NCBI RefSeq assembly: GCF_030489605.1
Contig: NZ_JAUKFY010000026.1
Span: 1-54,480 of the forward strand
Source of the DNA: Brevibacillus laterosporus
GTDB lineage: Bacteria; Bacillota; Bacilli; Brevibacillales; Brevibacillaceae
DNA length: 54,480 nucleotides
Direction: 5' to 3'
The notes under the pieces were generated by a model. The model worked only from the letters and a program-made list of their open reading frames with translations, did no database searches and had not been told where the DNA came from. Of this stretch, positions 1 to 7,956 are shown one piece after another; position 1 is the first letter of the stretch, and each line of letters opens with the position of its first letter. A program made the position numbers and the translations under genes.

Positions 1-2
1 AT

Positions 3-53
3 TACGATTTCATTGGGATAAATGGGGATGAATTACAAAATGACCTCGAATAA
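3..53 (+). CDS. 3' end of an upstream phage gene (partial)
   Basis: An open frame runs from the window edge to a TAA at 51-53 and encodes about 16 residues, ending in the peptide DELQNDLE. It lies 24 bases before the first tail-fibre gene, in the same direction. This fits the C-terminus of another tail or baseplate gene of the same late operon. The visible part is too short to name, and it could be chance. Confidence 0.35.
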   Translation, partial: YDFIGINGDELQNDLE

Positions 54-77
54 CACTCTAAGGGAGACGGATGTAAA

Positions 78-1763
78 ATGGCAGTGACTTACCTAGGTTT
101 AGTTGAATTAGGTACCCTATCTTTTAACGGAACAGAAATTGATATTCCTACAAGACCCTATCCATCGGATGTTATCCCGCCCGGAGCTTTTTATGGTGGA
201 AATATACCAGATTACCGAGACGGTTACACAATTAATTTCAATAATACTTCAACATCTCCCTCTAAACGTGTCAAATGGCATAAGATAAATGATAATGGGA
301 AGATCCTTTTTATATGTGACAGGGTCCTGATCGCTAATATATCATGGGGGACCTTAGATGAACTAGGATTGGTTAAAGGGAAAATAGTAACAATAGATGG
401 AGAAAAATATAAATGTAGAATTTTAAGCGGGGGTATAAGTGAGCGTGGCATAATTAGCAATAAACCTTTTGGGGGTATTCCCACATCAAACGAGTGGGAC
501 CGTATCGTAATAAACGAAAGTAATATCGTTGGACTGGCAAAACCAAATAAATATGATATCAATAATCCAAACCAAGGTACCATCGAGAATGTGCAGAGTG
601 AACATAATAAAACTTGGAATTGGTATTCCATGGTATCTTGGTGTCAAGAACTTGTTAGTGAAGGAGCTAAATCCTATTCTGCACGGGGTGGGGATTACTC
701 TGAAGGAACATCCGCGAATGGTTTTGCTTCCCCATATGGATTAAAAAAATATAAACATATAGGCTGGCGGCCTGTCCTTGAAGTTTTAAATCAAGCACCT
801 ACTCTAGCACTCGCGTCTCCATCCGACAACCAAACCCTAACCGAAAACTCTACGTTAAACATCCAAGGAACTGCATCAGATTTAAACAACGGGGATATTC
901 TTGTATTCAAATGTCAAATCAACAACGGCAGCACAAGGGCGTTGCAATCCGGAATATCCAACGGTAGCACGCCTATTTCTTTTGCCAAGACACTAACCTA
1001 CCGAGGCGGTAGACTGTTCGATGGTAGCTTGGATGTATCAGGGTTACTGGACGAAGGAAGTAAACACACGTTGTCGCTCTGGGCAGAAGATGACCAAGGT
1101 GGTAAATCTGATGTCGTCACCCGTACTTTTACCGTTAAGCACAATAAGGCTCCTATTATTACTATTGGTACTTTTCCTGCTGTTCAATCCGGTCTGATAC
1201 CACCAGATTCTATTACTCTCTCAGGTACTTCATCCGATCCTGACGGAAATACCCTCACGGTAAAAGGTAAGCTTAACAGCGGTAAAGAACAAACGTTATT
1301 TAATGGTGTTACAAGTGGTAACTGGTCTTATACGTGTAAAGTGAGTGACCTTAAAGATGGTTCTAACACCATAACCATAACGGCAACAGACCAATTCGGA
1401 GCCTACACAGTAAAGACATTTAACATCAATAACGCTGTAACAGAAACACCCTTAAAGAAAGCTGTTGCCCGTTATAAAATCTTCGCACCGAAAGGATCAG
1501 CTAGAGAAATACTTGCTTGGCTAAAGAGGGAAAAAGGCAATCTAGTCGTTGATGCTGAGGCATCCTTTGTAGATAAAGGACTGCCTGAGCAATATACAGC
1601 AATGACCAAGGAAAGTGTTGATCTTACTTCTTCAATTTCAGAGGACGAATTGCTTGGAGCTGTAGCTACAGCAAAATCTGACATTATGTTCAAGCTTACA
1701 TTGAGCAGGACCAATACAAGCACAAATGAATCCGCTGTTTTGTTAGTGGGGGTGCTTAGCTAG
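78..1763 (+). CDS. Phage tail fibre-like protein (cassette A)
   Basis: This 561-residue protein belongs to a phage tail operon and is probably a receptor-binding or fibre protein. The N-terminal 240 residues contain many Gly, Asn and Tyr, are AT-rich at DNA level, and end in an IGWRPVLEVLN motif. Two Ig/cadherin-like beta repeats follow (about 243-345 and 353-450), recognisable by the phrases GTASDLNNGD, AEDDQGGKSD and GTSSDPDGNT. The last 100 residues are a separate alpha/beta tail domain. The gene overlaps the next one by one base at TAGTG, so the two are probably translationally coupled. Its repeat region is closely related to the second fibre gene at 4250-5677, while the N-termini are unrelated. 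The start is ATG 78, with GGGAGA about 10 bases upstream. Fibre function is inferred from context and repeats. Confidence 0.8.
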   Translation: MAVTYLGLVELGTLSFNGTEIDIPTRPYPSDVIPPGAFYGGNIPDYRDGYTINFNNTSTSPSKRVKWHKINDNGKILFICDRVLIANISWGTLDELGLVKGKIVTIDGEKYKCRILSGGISERGIISNKPFGGIPTSNEWDRIVINESNIVGLAKPNKYDINNPNQGTIENVQSEHNKTWNWYSMVSWCQELVSEGAKSYSARGGDYSEGTSANGFASPYGLKKYKHIGWRPVLEVLNQAPTLALASPSDNQTLTENSTLNIQGTASDLNNGDILVFKCQINNGSTRALQSGISNGSTPISFAKTLTYRGGRLFDGSLDVSGLLDEGSKHTLSLWAEDDQGGKSDVVTRTFTVKHNKAPIITIGTFPAVQSGLIPPDSITLSGTSSDPDGNTLTVKGKLNSGKEQTLFNGVTSGNWSYTCKVSDLKDGSNTITITATDQFGAYTVKTFNINNAVTETPLKKAVARYKIFAPKGSAREILAWLKREKGNLVVDAEASFVDKGLPEQYTAMTKESVDLTSSISEDELLGAVATAKSDIMFKLTLSRTNTSTNESAVLLVGVLS

Positions 1764-1978
1764 TGGAATATATAAAAAGAAACCCGGACGGAAAGCTTGG
1801 CAAGGTTGTAGAAACTCCAGGGCATCAAATTCTATTACCGGAGGAATTGATATCTATTTTGGAAGCAATTGTACAGTTGGACAAGCAGAACGTATCGTCA
1901 CAAGAGACAATAAAACAGCTAAATGATCGAATTTTAGCTTTAGAAGACGAAGGGAAATCAATGAAAGGAGACAAATAA
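1763..1978 (+). CDS. Small coiled-coil phage protein following the fibre
   Basis: A 71-residue protein starting at a GTG that overlaps the stop of the fibre gene. The N-terminal half (EYIKRNPDGKLGKVVETPG) is followed by a predicted coiled coil rich in Leu, Gln and Glu (about residues 30-62). The same order, fibre then short coiled-coil protein then roughly 42-residue protein, recurs at 5674-5966, so it is part of a duplicated cassette. Its job is unknown. Trimerisation or fibre-assembly chaperone roles would fit the position, but nothing in the sequence proves this. Confidence 0.65.
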   Translation: MEYIKRNPDGKLGKVVETPGHQILLPEELISILEAIVQLDKQNVSSQETIKQLNDRILALEDEGKSMKGDK

Positions 1979-1981
1979 AAC

Positions 1982-2135
1982 ATGGTAAAACCATACATGA
2001 TCCCTGTCTATGCATACCTAGTAAAATCAGGCGAATGGACAATAGAAACGGTGAAAAACGCAAAAAAAAATTCTCCCTGAAGCATACAGACTGCCAGTTG
2101 CAGAATTCTTAGCAGATCAAGTTAATAAGAAGTAG
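1982..2135 (+). pseudogene. CD1375-like small phage protein, frameshifted in a run of nine A
   Basis: The ATG at 1982 opens a frame starting MVKPYMIPVYAYLVKSGEW that stops early at a TGA. Removing one A from the nine-A run at 2062-2070 restores the frame to a TAG at 2133-2135. The restored C-terminus contains LPEAYRLPVAEFLADQ, which matches the intact paralogue at 5838-5966 (LPKDYQIPVAEYLAKQ). The pattern resembles the small CD1375-type proteins of Firmicute phages. It may be a true frameshift mutation, programmed slippage or a homopolymer sequencing error. Confidence 0.6.
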
Positions 2136-2171
2136 GAATCGCGTCTCGTGTAGATGAGTAGGCGTTTTTTC

Positions 2172-2202
2172 ATGGGAGAGCCGGACTATACGGCTCTCCC
2201 AT
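2172..2202 (+). other. Strong intercistronic hairpin
   Basis: The arms ATGGGAGAGCCG and CGGCTCTCCCAT form a perfect 12-bp stem with a 7-base loop (gactata). A T-run lies before the hairpin and not after it, so it is not a standard intrinsic terminator for plus-strand transcription. It sits between fibre cassette A and the ribosome site of the baseplate gene. RNA processing, a translation barrier or an insertion scar are possible. Confidence 0.6.
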
Positions 2203-2221
2203 TACAAAGGAGGTGACAGAG

Positions 2222-3049
2222 ATGCCAGAAGTAAAAAAACCAGACATGCCGCTGTTACGCGAAACAGCCGAAGAGATTTACCAACGGATGTATAATCGGG
2301 CGAGTGAACTTGCTAAGGCCCGTGGTGAGACGCCACCTTCCCCAGAAGAAGGAGAAATTTTTTACGATTTTCACTATCCACTCGCATTAGAAATATCTGA
2401 GCAACAACAATTGGACGAATATCGCTTTTTGCAATGGTATCTACCTTGGGCAGACGGGGAATTTTTGGACGCGTGGGGAGTGTTTTTAGGTGTGAAGAGA
2501 AAAACGGCTGAGCCCGATGAGCTGTATCGCCAACGCTTGATTGCTAAAGCGGGGGAAGAGGAGGGATCAGGGGCTGAGTACGATTACAGGCGCTGGGTAA
2601 AGGAAGTGCCCAATGTAGGAGAGCTGTTTATCTGGGGTGAGGCACCAAACACAGTGCATATTGCGTTAACCGACCAAACAGGGCAACCAGCCGATGAAGC
2701 TTTAGTAGAAGAAGTAACAAAGCATCTAGCACAGCCAAATAAGCATAGTTTAAACGACAAGCTAGTGGTTCAGGCAGCAAAAGCATTGGAAGTGACTGTC
2801 AGCGGAGAATTGCTCGAGTGGGAGTCCTCTGCATCTGTGGACGAAATAAAACAGCAAATACAAGCTGAGATTGTGGAATACATCAATAAGCAGAGCGAAA
2901 AGATTCTTTATTCTGAAATCTATCGCTTGTTTAAGGTAGCCGGTGTGATTGATTATCGGAATGTTTTGCTAAATAATGCTCAGGAAAATATTGATTTCAC
3001 CTTTTCAACCATACCGATTGTGAAAAATGTGACGGTGAGTACGCCATGA
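2222..3049 (+). CDS. Baseplate J-like phage protein
   Basis: This 275-residue protein looks like the Baseplate_J / gp47 family (XkdT in the B. subtilis PBSX element), which forms the wedge of contractile-tail baseplates. Supporting phrases are the early DFHYPLALEISEQQQ and YLPWADGEFLDAWG region with VKRKTAEPDELYRQRL, and the C-terminal IYRLFKVAGVIDYRNV, all typical of the family. A GTG at 2213 also opens the frame, but it overlaps the AAAGGAGG ribosome site at 2206-2213. The ATG at 2222 with 8-base spacing is therefore preferred. The next gene starts inside its stop codon (ATGA), so the baseplate genes are coupled. Confidence 0.87.
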   Translation: MPEVKKPDMPLLRETAEEIYQRMYNRASELAKARGETPPSPEEGEIFYDFHYPLALEISEQQQLDEYRFLQWYLPWADGEFLDAWGVFLGVKRKTAEPDELYRQRLIAKAGEEEGSGAEYDYRRWVKEVPNVGELFIWGEAPNTVHIALTDQTGQPADEALVEEVTKHLAQPNKHSLNDKLVVQAAKALEVTVSGELLEWESSASVDEIKQQIQAEIVEYINKQSEKILYSEIYRLFKVAGVIDYRNVLLNNAQENIDFTFSTIPIVKNVTVSTP

Positions 3050-3633
3050 CGATGATTCCAGAAAAATATCGGACGATGCTGCCACCCTATTGGTATGAGA
3101 ATCTGGCAGCAGTGCATCATTTTGAGGCAGGAGAAGCTGAGAGAGAGCACCAACAGGCTCGCAAACTAGACTTAGAGCGGCAAATGATGATCACAACGGC
3201 TACATGGGGACTGCCCTATTGGGAGGATATGTTTCGGGTTACCCCCAAGCAAGGTGATTCTTATGAGACACGACGTGCACGTGTCATGGCAAAGTATCGG
3301 GAGCGTTTACCCTTTACGCCAGCGTTGGCAGAGAGTATTACCAGACTTTTTATCAAAGAACAGGCAGCTGAGCACGTTCTCATAGAGGAAAACCCGGATA
3401 CAGGCTATTTCTATATCTCGGTTCCCCTATGGTCAATTTATGACGTAGCCTCGTGGGTGCATGATATTCATAAGCGAAAGAGAGTTCCGCATGTGTTTAT
3501 GCCGCAGTTGGCAGCGTCAGACGAGATTGTGATTCATGAAAGAATTACAATCAATCAGAAACGTTACCACAGGGTACATGAGTTTCGAGCTGGGATGACT
3601 CCTCTTAAAGATCAAGACGAGGTGGTGATTTGA
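3046..3633 (+). CDS. YmfQ/XkdU-like phage baseplate protein (DUF2313 type)
   Basis: A 195-residue protein directly after baseplate J, the normal position of YmfQ/XkdU in PBSX-like and Mu-like tails. Residues 1-60 are rich in Glu, His and Arg (LPPYWYEN, HHFEAGEAEREHQQ). The central segment WGLPYWEDMF followed by SYETRRARVMAKYRERLPFTPA is typical of the family. The start ATG overlaps the preceding TGA by 4 bases. It probably joins baseplate and fibre, but that role is inferred from family and gene order only. Confidence 0.82.
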   Translation: MTMIPEKYRTMLPPYWYENLAAVHHFEAGEAEREHQQARKLDLERQMMITTATWGLPYWEDMFRVTPKQGDSYETRRARVMAKYRERLPFTPALAESITRLFIKEQAAEHVLIEENPDTGYFYISVPLWSIYDVASWVHDIHKRKRVPHVFMPQLAASDEIVIHERITINQKRYHRVHEFRAGMTPLKDQDEVVI

Positions 3634-3914
3634 TGGATAAAGCTTATTTGGCACGAGTTGCGGAGGACTTAGCAACTCGTGCCGCAAGTTTGATCGTAAA
3701 CAATCAAACTGTTCAATTGAGGTCTGCCAAAAGAGAGGAAAGAAAGCTTGTAGTCATAACGGAGCCGGTGAGCGGAATAACGAACGTATCTTCCTTAAAA
3801 CTACTAGATGAGGCAGGCAATCTTATTACGGAAAGAATGGCTAAAGTAGATGTGTTAAGTGATCAATCATTAGAATTTCGGTTTGAATTTGAAGTGAGAG
3901 GAGCCAACGACTGA
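3633..3914 (+). CDS. Small phage structural protein, family not recognised
   Basis: A 93-residue protein within the tail operon. The ATG at 3633 (7 bases after GAGGTGG) is preferred to a TTG one codon earlier. The sequence has an N-terminal helix (KAYLARVAEDLATRAASLIV) followed by beta-rich stretches (KLVVITEPVSGITNVSSLKLLD). I do not recognise a family. It overlaps the next gene by one base (TGATG). Its location between the YmfQ-like gene and the second fibre gene suggests a baseplate or fibre-attachment part. Confidence 0.65.
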   Translation: MDKAYLARVAEDLATRAASLIVNNQTVQLRSAKREERKLVVITEPVSGITNVSSLKLLDEAGNLITERMAKVDVLSDQSLEFRFEFEVRGAND

Positions 3915-4186
3915 TGCCCTATAATCCTAAGCTAGATTGGAACTATGACGATCCCGTCACGGAAACGGATATCAATAGGTGGGAAAAAGGAATAGACGAT
4001 GCCCACAAGCTACTGGAACAGCACACAGTGGCTATTTCGGCCTTGCAGATTGATGTGAAGACGATAAAAGATGCGGTGTTTAACAACTTTACGGACAATG
4101 TTTTTTTTGAGAATTTTGCAACACTGGAAGATATCACGTTAACAGAAGGCTGGTATGACGAGGCTAATAAAAGGTTGGTAGTGTAG
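3914..4186 (+). CDS. Small phage protein with a helical middle
   Basis: A 90-residue protein starting at an ATG that overlaps the previous stop. The start (YNPKLDWNYDDPVTETDINRWE) resembles the N-terminal tip found on many Firmicute phage fibre and tail-appendage proteins, which usually continue into a long fibre. Here a heptad-like helix (about 30-58) and a short C-terminal part follow, then the reading frame stops. It may be a free-standing adaptor, or the head of a fibre whose body is now encoded by the following gene. There is no sign of a frameshift. Confidence 0.65.
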   Translation: MPYNPKLDWNYDDPVTETDINRWEKGIDDAHKLLEQHTVAISALQIDVKTIKDAVFNNFTDNVFFENFATLEDITLTEGWYDEANKRLVV

Positions 4187-4249
4187 TGTTGTTTGGAAAT
4201 CTCTATGGATGACTTCGGATAACGGCAATATTAGAAAGGAGGATTATTT

Positions 4250-5677
4250 GTGGCTCAATTAACACATGCATTTCCCGAGGTTAGAAATCATTCAACACAA
4301 ACACATAGACTTACGATTCCTAAACTTGTACAGGTGAGAGGTGTAAAGGTAGATAAAGGGAACGTGTCTTTTTCAGTCAACGGCGACGAAATCACATTCA
4401 ATCTAAGTGGCAGACCTTATGACAGGGTAGTGCAAACTGGGGGAAGTTATACACCTTCTCAATCAAAAACAGAAACTGATGCCAGATATGGAGTATCAAA
4501 TACAAGCCCAACACCCCCTTCATTTCCATCAAGTATTCCTTATAGTCAAGGTGGGTACAGTGGAACTCTTTATAAATCAGGCGGTGTTGTCACAATTGAA
4601 CCTTTGCCGGGTGCTTGGCACTTTACACAGAACTACTCAGGAACAGTAACAAAGCCAGCAGTTGATACTAGGACGTACGACTACTTCTATGCTTATACAG
4701 CTACAGTTGATTACCTGGCTAACTCACTACCTACGATAAACATCAAAAAGCCTTTCGACAATCTCGTCTTGGTCGAAGGAAATAGTATGGCGATTGAAGG
4801 CACCGCCTCCGACACCGACAAGGACAACGTAGTCACAATAAAATACCGCATCAACAACGGCACCACAAGGGCGTTGCAATCCGGAGTATCCAACGGTAGC
4901 ATGCCTATTTCTTTTGCCAAAACGCTAACATTCCGAGCCAAACGTCTCTATGACGGCACCACTGATCTCGCAGGCTCTGATTTAGCCGAAAACACCGACC
5001 ATACCCTAACCATCTGGGCAGAAGACGACCAAGGCGGCAAATCAGCCGAGGTGATTCGCAAGTTTCGAGTTGTCCACAATCGCCCTCCTGTTATCAGCGG
5101 TCAAAACGTAGACCTTGGCGTGTTAAGCACCATTCCGTCGAAAACATACACCGTCACAGAGCCAGAGGGTGACACGTTTACCATCACAGAAAAAATCAAC
5201 GGCAAGGTGATCCGCACGTTCGCTGGAACTAACAGCAAGGAAAACACCGCAACAATCCCATTGGACACATGGTTACGCCTTTCCTTGACAGCGGTACACA
5301 CCTTTACCATTGAGGCAACCGACAGCAAAGGGATGGCCTCGACTCGATCGTATACCTTCCGGCGATCAGCCGACAAGATAGCGTTTGCTCTAGGGAAACC
5401 ATTCGGTACCGACATAGCTGCCAAACGAATCCTGGTGACAATTGACGCGGCGGTTCCTGCCGGTGCAGATTATAAAGTCGAGGTGTGTAACAACGCGTTC
5501 GACGAGTTGCCGACATGGGAAGACGCGACCAACCATGTCAAATTCAACCGAGGTTTCATCTTCACCAACAAGGAAAAAACAGCAGAAAAATGGGGCGTTA
5601 GTTTACGTTTTTCTTTCACTAAAGGAACAGCAACAGAGCCTATTATTGTAAAAGGGTTTGGAGGTGCATTCGATTGA
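4250..5677 (+). CDS. Phage tail fibre-like protein (cassette B)
   Basis: A 475-residue fibre-type protein starting at GTG 4250, seven bases after AGAAAGGAGG. Residues 1-165 (MAQLTHAFPEVRNHSTQT and a Pro, Ser and Thr-rich stretch) are unrelated to cassette A. Residues about 166-275 are an Ig/cadherin-like repeat nearly the same as in cassette A (NNGTTRALQSG, AEDDQGGKSA). A second repeat and a distinct 100-residue tail domain follow. The codon use of the middle part is richer in GC than the N-terminus, which suggests mosaic origin. Receptor binding is inferred from position and modular structure. Confidence 0.8.
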   Translation: MAQLTHAFPEVRNHSTQTHRLTIPKLVQVRGVKVDKGNVSFSVNGDEITFNLSGRPYDRVVQTGGSYTPSQSKTETDARYGVSNTSPTPPSFPSSIPYSQGGYSGTLYKSGGVVTIEPLPGAWHFTQNYSGTVTKPAVDTRTYDYFYAYTATVDYLANSLPTINIKKPFDNLVLVEGNSMAIEGTASDTDKDNVVTIKYRINNGTTRALQSGVSNGSMPISFAKTLTFRAKRLYDGTTDLAGSDLAENTDHTLTIWAEDDQGGKSAEVIRKFRVVHNRPPVISGQNVDLGVLSTIPSKTYTVTEPEGDTFTITEKINGKVIRTFAGTNSKENTATIPLDTWLRLSLTAVHTFTIEATDSKGMASTRSYTFRRSADKIAFALGKPFGTDIAAKRILVTIDAAVPAGADYKVEVCNNAFDELPTWEDATNHVKFNRGFIFTNKEKTAEKWGVSLRFSFTKGTATEPIIVKGFGGAFD

Positions 5678-5835
5678 TCCTGACTAAACCTAAAGCATTA
5701 TCTCAGATTCAGGCTGACCGTGAGCAAAAGGGAATGTCCTTAGAGCTGGTAGTAGCCTATGAAGCGATTGCACAGCTTTATGAAAAAATGACTGCTCTTG
5801 AGCAAACGCTCGAAGAATGGAAAGGGGGTGAATAG
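5674..5835 (+). CDS. Small coiled-coil phage protein, cassette B copy
   Basis: A 53-residue protein reading MILTKPKALSQIQADREQ at its start, beginning at a TTG that overlaps the TGA of the fibre gene (TTGA). GGAGGTG lies 8-14 bases upstream. The body is a Leu/Glu helix (AYEAIAQLYEKMTALEQTLE). It is the positional equivalent of the 71-residue protein at 1763-1978 and is followed 2 bases later by the CD1375-like gene. Function unknown. Confidence 0.6.
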   Translation: MILTKPKALSQIQADREQKGMSLELVVAYEAIAQLYEKMTALEQTLEEWKGGE

Positions 5836-5837
5836 GA

Positions 5838-5966
5838 ATGGTCAGAGAATACATGATTCCCGTTTATGGATTGCTTGTCAAAGCGAAACGACGTACCATC
5901 GATTCGCTCCCAAAAGATTATCAAATTCCTGTAGCCGAGTATCTAGCGAAACAAAACGAGGAATAA
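5838..5966 (+). CDS. CD1375-like small phage protein (intact copy)
   Basis: A 42-residue protein beginning MVREYMIPVYGLLVKAK, with GGGGTGA just upstream. It is the intact counterpart of the frameshifted copy at 1982-2135, sharing YMIPVYxxLVK and PVAEYLAxQ. The pattern (short aromatic start, then a TIDSLPKDYQIPVAEYL helix) resembles CD1375-type proteins found downstream of phage fibre genes. Role unknown. Confidence 0.6.
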   Translation: MVREYMIPVYGLLVKAKRRTIDSLPKDYQIPVAEYLAKQNEE

Positions 5967-5970
5967 AGGA

Positions 5971-6001
5971 ACGCCTGCTCATGTTGAGTGAGGCGTTTTT
6001 G
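5971..6001 (+). terminator. Likely intrinsic terminator after fibre cassette B
   Basis: ACGCCTGCTCA and TGAGTGAGGCGT form an imperfect stem followed by TTTTTG, 4 bases after the stop of the 42-residue gene. It separates the structural genes from the lysis genes. Confidence 0.6.
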
Positions 6002-6095
6002 TTTTCACCACTTAGATAATCTCACACAGTCCGGGTATCTTCAATAATGAGGTGCCCTTATTTTTCACAAAACCTGCCAAGGAGGGAAAAATGGC

Positions 6096-6362
6096 ATGGA
6101 AGAGAGCGTAATGAACGCGTTGCTTCAGCAAGGTCCGTTTGCTGCTCTGTTTGTCTGGCTGTTATTCTCTACCAAAAAAGAGGGGAGAGATCGCGAGGCT
6201 CTTTTGGTTAAACAAGCTCAAACACGGGAAGCAAAGCTGATGGAACACAATGAACGAATGGTGATTCAATTGGAGCGAAATACGTCAACCCTACAGCAGA
6301 TTGAACGAAGTCTGTCTGGATTGGAAATGGAACTGCAAGAATTAAAAGAAAAGGTAGAATAA
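6096..6362 (+). CDS. BhlA/UviB-type holin-like protein
   Basis: An 88-residue protein with a short N-terminal stretch (LLQQGPFAALFVWLLFSTKK) forming one membrane segment, then a charged coiled-coil tail. QGPFAxLFVxLLF is the hallmark of the BhlA/UviB bacteriocin-associated holin family. These proteins permeabilise the membrane so the endolysin can reach the wall. The start ATG 6096 lies 9 bases after GGAGGG. The amidase gene follows 16 bases later, which fits a lysis module. Confidence 0.85.
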   Translation: MEESVMNALLQQGPFAALFVWLLFSTKKEGRDREALLVKQAQTREAKLMEHNERMVIQLERNTSTLQQIERSLSGLEMELQELKEKVE

Positions 6363-6378
6363 AAAGGAGGATATGCAT

Positions 6379-7104
6379 ATGGCAAAGCCGATTTTAATCA
6401 TTGATGCAGGGCATGGTGGAACTGATCCGGGAGCCATTGGGAATCAGATGCAGGAGAAGGCTCTGACGCTACAAATTAGCTTGTACCAGCTACAAAGGTG
6501 CAGAGAGTTAAACCTTCCTGTTGCTATCACTCGGACGACAGATACCACACTTACCCCGTCTCAACGTACTACGCTCGTCAAACAAAGCGGGGCCACCTAC
6601 TGTATTTCCAACCACATCAACTCAGGCGGTGGGGAAGGTGTGGAAGCGATTCATTCTATCTTTACTACCAATAGGCTAGCAAATTCTCTAGCACAAGCCG
6701 TAGCTGCCGAGGGGCAAAAATTCCGTAGAGTCTACACACGAGTAGGCGCTGATGGGCGAGATTATTATTTTATGCATCGTGAAACAGGTGCAGTAGACAC
6801 GATCATTATGGAATATGGATTTATTGATCATGCTTTAGATGCCCAAAAACTAAAAAATAATTGGAAACGCTATGCAGAAGCAGTGATCAAGGCTTTTTGC
6901 GGTCATATTGGCCATCCGTACTCTCCTGCTGTAGAAGCGCCTGACGACGATTTTGAATTAGCTGTGGATGCTCTTGTCCAGGCAAAGATCATTACCTCTC
7001 CTGACTATTGGAAACAGAATGCCGTCTCTACTAGAACAGTGGCTGGCGAGTATGCTGCCCAACTGATTAAAAATATGGCAAAATATCTGAAAGCAGGTGC
7101 GTGA
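6379..7104 (+). CDS. Phage endolysin, N-acetylmuramoyl-L-alanine amidase (Amidase_3)
   Basis: A 241-residue zinc amidase that would cut the bond between muramic acid and the stem peptide to lyse the host. Residues 1-175 are the Amidase_3 fold: IDAGHGGTDPGA holds the first zinc His (about H12), followed by the EKALTLQIS segment with the zinc Glu, SNHINSGGG with the second His, and EYGFID with the catalytic Glu. There is no signal peptide, as expected for a holin-dependent endolysin. The last 60 residues (DDDFELAVDALVQAKIITSPDYW) are a small helical module that may bind the wall. ATG 6379 is preferred over ATG 6373, which is only 2 bases from the AAGGAGG at 6364-6370. Confidence 0.92.
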   Translation: MAKPILIIDAGHGGTDPGAIGNQMQEKALTLQISLYQLQRCRELNLPVAITRTTDTTLTPSQRTTLVKQSGATYCISNHINSGGGEGVEAIHSIFTTNRLANSLAQAVAAEGQKFRRVYTRVGADGRDYYFMHRETGAVDTIIMEYGFIDHALDAQKLKNNWKRYAEAVIKAFCGHIGHPYSPAVEAPDDDFELAVDALVQAKIITSPDYWKQNAVSTRTVAGEYAAQLIKNMAKYLKAGA

Positions 7105-7291
7105 GTGAAGGAACAGGGAAATATATCACCTGCTAGTTGCTGGAATAATCGGTTCCATAAAGCTACTAGCCGATACACTAGGCTACCAAATCATTACAGA
7201 CGATCAGGTGAATGCCATTGCGAACGGAGTTTCGGCTGTTGTGACTATCATTGCCGTGCTTTTAAATAACAGACAAGCAAAGCAACAATAG
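7101..7291 (+). pseudogene. Small holin, frameshifted
   Basis: A GTG at 7101, overlapping the amidase stop, begins VSEGTGKYIT and then meets a TAG at 7134. One base shift near 7128-7130 (as if a C were missing from ACCTG) opens a frame reading LLVAGIIGSIKLLADTLGYQ and ending NNRQAKQQ at a TAG (7289-7291). That product has the size, two hydrophobic segments and 'LGYQxITDDQVNAIANG' style of phi-LC3-type phage holins. It is therefore either a broken second holin or a sequencing error. Confidence 0.6.
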
Positions 7292-7337
7292 TATTTATGC
7301 ACTCTATCATAATTTTTTTATCATCATGAATTGACCT

Positions 7338-7380
7338 AAGCCTTCCAGCAATTTTGTAAGCTGGGAGGCTTTATTGTTTT
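7338..7380 (+). terminator. Intrinsic terminator closing the phage lysis module
   Basis: AAGCCTTCCAGC and GCTGGGAGGCTT form a 12-bp stem (one G-T pair) around an AT-rich loop, followed by TTATTGTTTT. It marks the end of the phage late operon. Confidence 0.8.
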
Positions 7381-7533
7381 GCTACAGGTATAATTAGTAC
7401 GAAAAGTAATAATATTTTTTCAGGACGATAGAAGTTAGCCCTGAAAAACTTGCATCTATGCTTTATCTTTTGTAAAATAAAAACAAGAACATACATTCTG
7501 TTTTATCGTATTATCTACTAATGAGAGGTATTT

Positions 7534-7956
7534 ATGCACATAAGACGAGCACATCCCTTAATGACTCAAGAGATTATACAATTCTTTCAAGAATATATTA
7601 CAGAAAATTCCGATTCAATTGCTAATCGTGAATACATCTGTACAGATGGTACTAGAGCAGCAGTCCGAAGAAATCAAATACTTGTGGCGCTTGATGGAGA
7701 TATGATTGTAGCAGCACTTCGATTTTATCCTAAAAAGTCAACACAAACCATCTCACTTTATCAATTTGCAGTGGCCAGGAACTATCGGGGCAAGGGAGTA
7801 TTGTATACCATGCTACAACACCTTGGTGAGTATCCTGCCGAGGTGCTTTGTCCAATTCATGCCGGTTTAAATACCTACTTTTCTAAGACAGGCTGGCAGC
7901 ACATAGGTCAGTTTAAAGACTGTAACCGTTGGAAGTGGAGCGTGGGAGACCGATAA
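7534..7956 (+). CDS. GNAT-family acetyltransferase-like protein
   Basis: A 140-residue protein with the GNAT acetyl-CoA binding core: an IVAALRFYPK strand, then LYQFAVARNYRGKGVLYTML (V-x-x-x-x-R-G-K-G motif A), then a final strand with YFSKTGWQHIG. Substrate unknown. It stands alone between the phage terminator and a convergent glycosylase gene. GAGAGG lies 7 bases before the ATG. Confidence 0.75.
   Translation: MHIRRAHPLMTQEIIQFFQEYITENSDSIANREYICTDGTRAAVRRNQILVALDGDMIVAALRFYPKKSTQTISLYQFAVARNYRGKGVLYTMLQHLGEYPAEVLCPIHAGLNTYFSKTGWQHIGQFKDCNRWKWSVGDR

Noticed and set aside
2136-2171. Second terminator-like repeat before the cassette A hairpin
   Set aside because: The possible stem is too irregular to pair stably, although it ends in TTTTTT.
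1-7380. Complete prophage with integrase and attachment sites
   Set aside because: Only the late end is visible. No integrase, repressor or direct-repeat att site was found in the window.
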